Assembly (NCBI GenBank): GCA_001953115.1 | Contig: LSSL01003391.1 | Span: forward strand, 1-36,688 | Direction of reading: 5' to 3' | Length of the DNA: 36,688 bases | Origin: Smittium mucronatum | Taxonomy: Eukaryota > Kickxellomycota > Harpellomycetes > Harpellales > Legeriomycetaceae | Shown: positions 33,893-36,688 of the stretch, one piece after another | How positions within the stretch are numbered: the first letter of the stretch is position 1 | Layout of the letters: the number at the start of each line of letters is the position of its first letter | Notes under the pieces: generated by a model | Told to the model about the DNA's origin: nothing | The model's input: the letters and a program-made list of their open reading frames with translations, nothing else | Database searches by the model: none | Program-made: the position numbers and the translations under genes

Positions 33893-36378
33893 TTTTATAT
33901 TTTTATTCAAAGTTTTTTTATATCCAATCTCATTTTTTTTGTGAATCATTTTATTGTTTAATTTAATTATTTTTTCTGTTTATAAAAAAGAAAAATAGCA
34001 TAAAAGCAATGGTTTGTAATTTATAATTTATTTATTCCAAAAATAATTTCAATCAAGATAATAATATTTTTATTGATACTTGTCCAAGCAATTAGAATAA
34101 GAATTTTAAGATAAAGAATTTTTCCAAAAAAATTTGATCTTAAGTATTTTTTTGGTTGACTGGCTTTGTTATGAGACTTCTTCTCTATCAATACTAAAAA
34201 GCACTAATAGCTAAAATTTTGCGTTATTTTCCTCTTTTTCTTCAAAATAACGAGTCTCTGAATCTTTTAAAATCTTATTATTTTGCAGAATCAGATCTCG
34301 AAGTTAATTTTTAAATATTAAAAATTTTCAACTCAATTTAAATTTCTATAAATACATCTATATTATCATAGTATCTGAGGAGCTTAAATATTCCACCTAT
34401 ACCTATTAATTTACTTGAAAATACCAAAATAGTTTGTATAATTGATTATTTTACCATAACCTAACTTCGATTTAAGATTTTTATACATTTTTTTTGAAAT
34501 TTGTGATTAACCTGTATTAATTAATGGTTATTAAGCTTTTTTGATTTGTTTTAAATATTTCAATAGCTATTCTTTTTCAGACTTACGCTTTAGACCTTTT
34601 ATGGATTTTAGAATAACCTTTAATGAAATTATTACTCATCCATCATGAAAAATGCAATCTCCATCAGTATTTTTAAGAGATTTTTTGTATTTATATTCCA
34701 TTTTCAATTATACAGAAATTCCATGAATAGATCTCTCAACTACCAGACTAGCTAATTTACATCTTCTACCTAGAATTAACTTTAACTCAAATTTATCAAA
34801 ATATCTATAAAAACAATTTAAATAGTTTTTTTACCAATATTTAAATAAAATTTCAAGAAAAAAAACTCTGAGAAGAATATTTATCCATCTTATAAAAGTC
34901 CCATTTTATTATTAGAAAAAAATAATTTATGTCTTTTTATCAAAGTTACTCGTCTATTAATTCTATTATTAATTAAGTATTATAATTTCTGCTTTCTTTT
35001 TATTTGACACGGTTAATTTAGAAGCAAGTGTTCCATAATTACTTCGGAGGTTGATTCAATAAAATTAAAAACCGATTTACCCAATTATAAAAGCTCATAA
35101 CCATATTTTTAATTTAAAATTAATGTCTCAAATGCGTCAAAATTATAATAAGCTTACCTTTTTGTGAATGATTATATCTTCTACCAGTTTTAATTTCAGT
35201 CTTAACAAGGTTTAATTCACAGGAACAATATCTTTTTTAGAGCTCGTTATTATTAAATTTAGTAAATAATAAACACCATTCCGAGTTTTTAATAGTGAAT
35301 TGTAAACTGCTGGCTTTTATTCATCGTTATAACGGCTTTAATTATTTTTTAATATATAGTGAAGCTTTTTATTTTCAACATTCCTAAAAAAAATAACCTT
35401 TTTTAATTCAAAGTGATTTTGATATATAAGTTTTTTATCTCATTTTTCGATATAAAAAGTCTATTTATCAAAAAAAATTGAGGTAAAATATTTTTTCAAA
35501 CACTCAATAAAAAAATAATACCATTATCCCCCCCCCCCTAATTTAACATTATTTTTTTAAAAAAAATTAATTCTATTCCATCAAAAAAATCATCAAAAAT
35601 TAACTTAAATGTACATGGCAAAAATAGATCAAAAAAGTTAAAATGTCAGACCCACCACACGGTTGAAACGAAGTTTTTACCGAGTTGTTTATTTTTAATT
35701 AGATAAAAGAATTTAATACAAAATTCAGGTCTTACTTGACATGAAGAGATTCGAAAAAAATAGTTTAAATAAAATTAGTCTCTTTCTAGAGAATTTTGAT
35801 ATATTTAAGGCCTGAAAATATTTTTTTTATACGGATTATTTATGAAAAAAATTATATTACCAGTATTAATATTATTGAAATTGACATAGCTATTATAAGA
35901 AATGACTATTTTGATTTATAGGAGAAAATTTTTAATTTATTAATTTTTTTTTTATGTTTTACACAAAGTAAAATTTTATTTAAAAAAATAACCTTTATAT
36001 ATTAAAATAAGTTATTTATTTTTATATACCATTCTGGAATTTTTATAGTGTTTCTTATAAGAAATTTAAATTATTTTAAACTTTAAACCACATATATCAT
36101 TAAAGCACGCATTTGATTTTTTAGTTAGAAGAATTCATTAATTATACTATTTTCTTTTAATTTATAGAGAATAAAATTTGATCAATAATTATATAAATAT
36201 AAATGAAAAATGGTTAAGAGAAATTTGATACAATCCAACTTCCACATACTTTGCTTATTACAATTAATATTTCTCCTTATTGAATTTTCAAACAATTCTA
36301 TAATTCCTAATTGGAGTAAAAAAATGTATCCATGGATTTTTTATTGATGAATTTTGATTAATTAAGGTCTTGGAAAAC
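33893..36378. other. AT-rich stretch without a supportable gene
   Basis: About 2.5 kb of AT-rich DNA between two copies of the retroposed repeat. A run of eleven C lies at 35528-35538. No gene or element is recognisable. Confidence 0.5.
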
Positions 36379-36688
36379 TTTTTTTTTTTTGTATCACGGA
36401 ATTTTATTGTAAGATAACGTCATTAAAAACTATACTAAAAAATTTTGAAAAAAAGAAAAAGACGTATAGAAAAGACTATTATCCTAACTATAATAAGCTC
36501 CTCTGCCGGACTACCGGCTGCGTACCTACGGGAAAAGGGTTCAATCTACCAACCGAAAGACCCCCCCTGGCATTGCTTCAAATAGGTGTATGACTTAGGC
36601 TACTAGCAGTCAAGAATTAATCTCTTTGTCAATGAACAATAGTTCATTGAATCTACTGAGCTCCTAGTCAGAGCCTACTTCTAACAGG
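36379..36688 (-). mobile_element. second copy of the retroposed repeat, cut by the window end
   Basis: Same orientation and 3' end as the copy at 33252-33883: twelve T on the plus strand (A tail), then GTATCACGGAATTTTATTGT and the GC-rich body as far as CTTCTAACAGG, where the window stops. In the shared 200-bp GC-rich body I count about four differences; in the 110-bp AT-rich 3' part about a dozen. Target-site duplication cannot be checked because the other end is missing. Confidence 0.88.

Noticed and set aside
1..36688. tRNA, rRNA genes or CRISPR arrays
   Set aside because: No cloverleaf-type arms with a GTTC-box, no rRNA-like conserved words and no spaced direct repeats were seen.

Overview
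The window looks like nuclear DNA of a small-genome-style eukaryote with a very AT-rich, gene-poor, transposon-littered genome. The evidence is one clearly recognisable eukaryotic gene, alpha-SNAP (Sec17/NAPA), with two short GT-AG introns, surrounded by AT-rich DNA holding decayed eukaryotic-type transposons. The lineage cannot be fixed from the sequence alone. The alpha-SNAP protein reads like an opisthokont/fungal-type Sec17, and an early-diverging fungus or another compact-intron parasite-like eukaryote would fit, but this is inference. All codon evidence fits the standard code.

Layout. 1-282: perfect heptamer satellite at the window edge. 283-5656: featureless AT-rich DNA. 5657-7069 (minus): broken DDE transposase with all three catalytic positions still visible and a 55-bp x3 tandem repeat over its 3' end. 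9805-15403: a 5.6-kb element bounded by about 650-bp, very similar inverted arms, with no intact gene inside but one unexplained 105-codon stop-free stretch. 16049-19058: a second, older long-inverted-arm element of 3 kb. 19660-20020: C-rich, G-poor degenerate satellite. 20940-21384 (minus): relic of a MULE-type transposase. 24193-25540: a less AT-rich island with a 46-bp retroposed tail inside a target-site duplication, fragments of a CDC50/LEM3-family gene (minus) and a piggyBac-like MITE flanked by TTAA. 25991-27004 (plus): the alpha-SNAP gene, the only intact gene. 31548-31823: a TA-flanked MITE. 33252-33883 and 36379-36688: two copies, the second cut by the window end, of a GC-rich, poly(A)-ended retroposed repeat family; the tiny insertion at 24.2 kb belongs to the same family.

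How the parts relate. Alpha-SNAP (SNARE disassembly with NSF) and CDC50 (subunit of lipid flippases) both belong to membrane traffic and lie head to head, but the CDC50 copy looks broken. Everything else is mobile-element material: at least three DNA-transposon superfamilies (DDE_Tnp_4-type, MULE, piggyBac-like) plus a probable Tc1/mariner-like MITE, two long-inverted-repeat elements and one retroposed family. Most of the remainder carries no recognisable feature. Fine alignments were done by eye, so identities and element edges are approximate.
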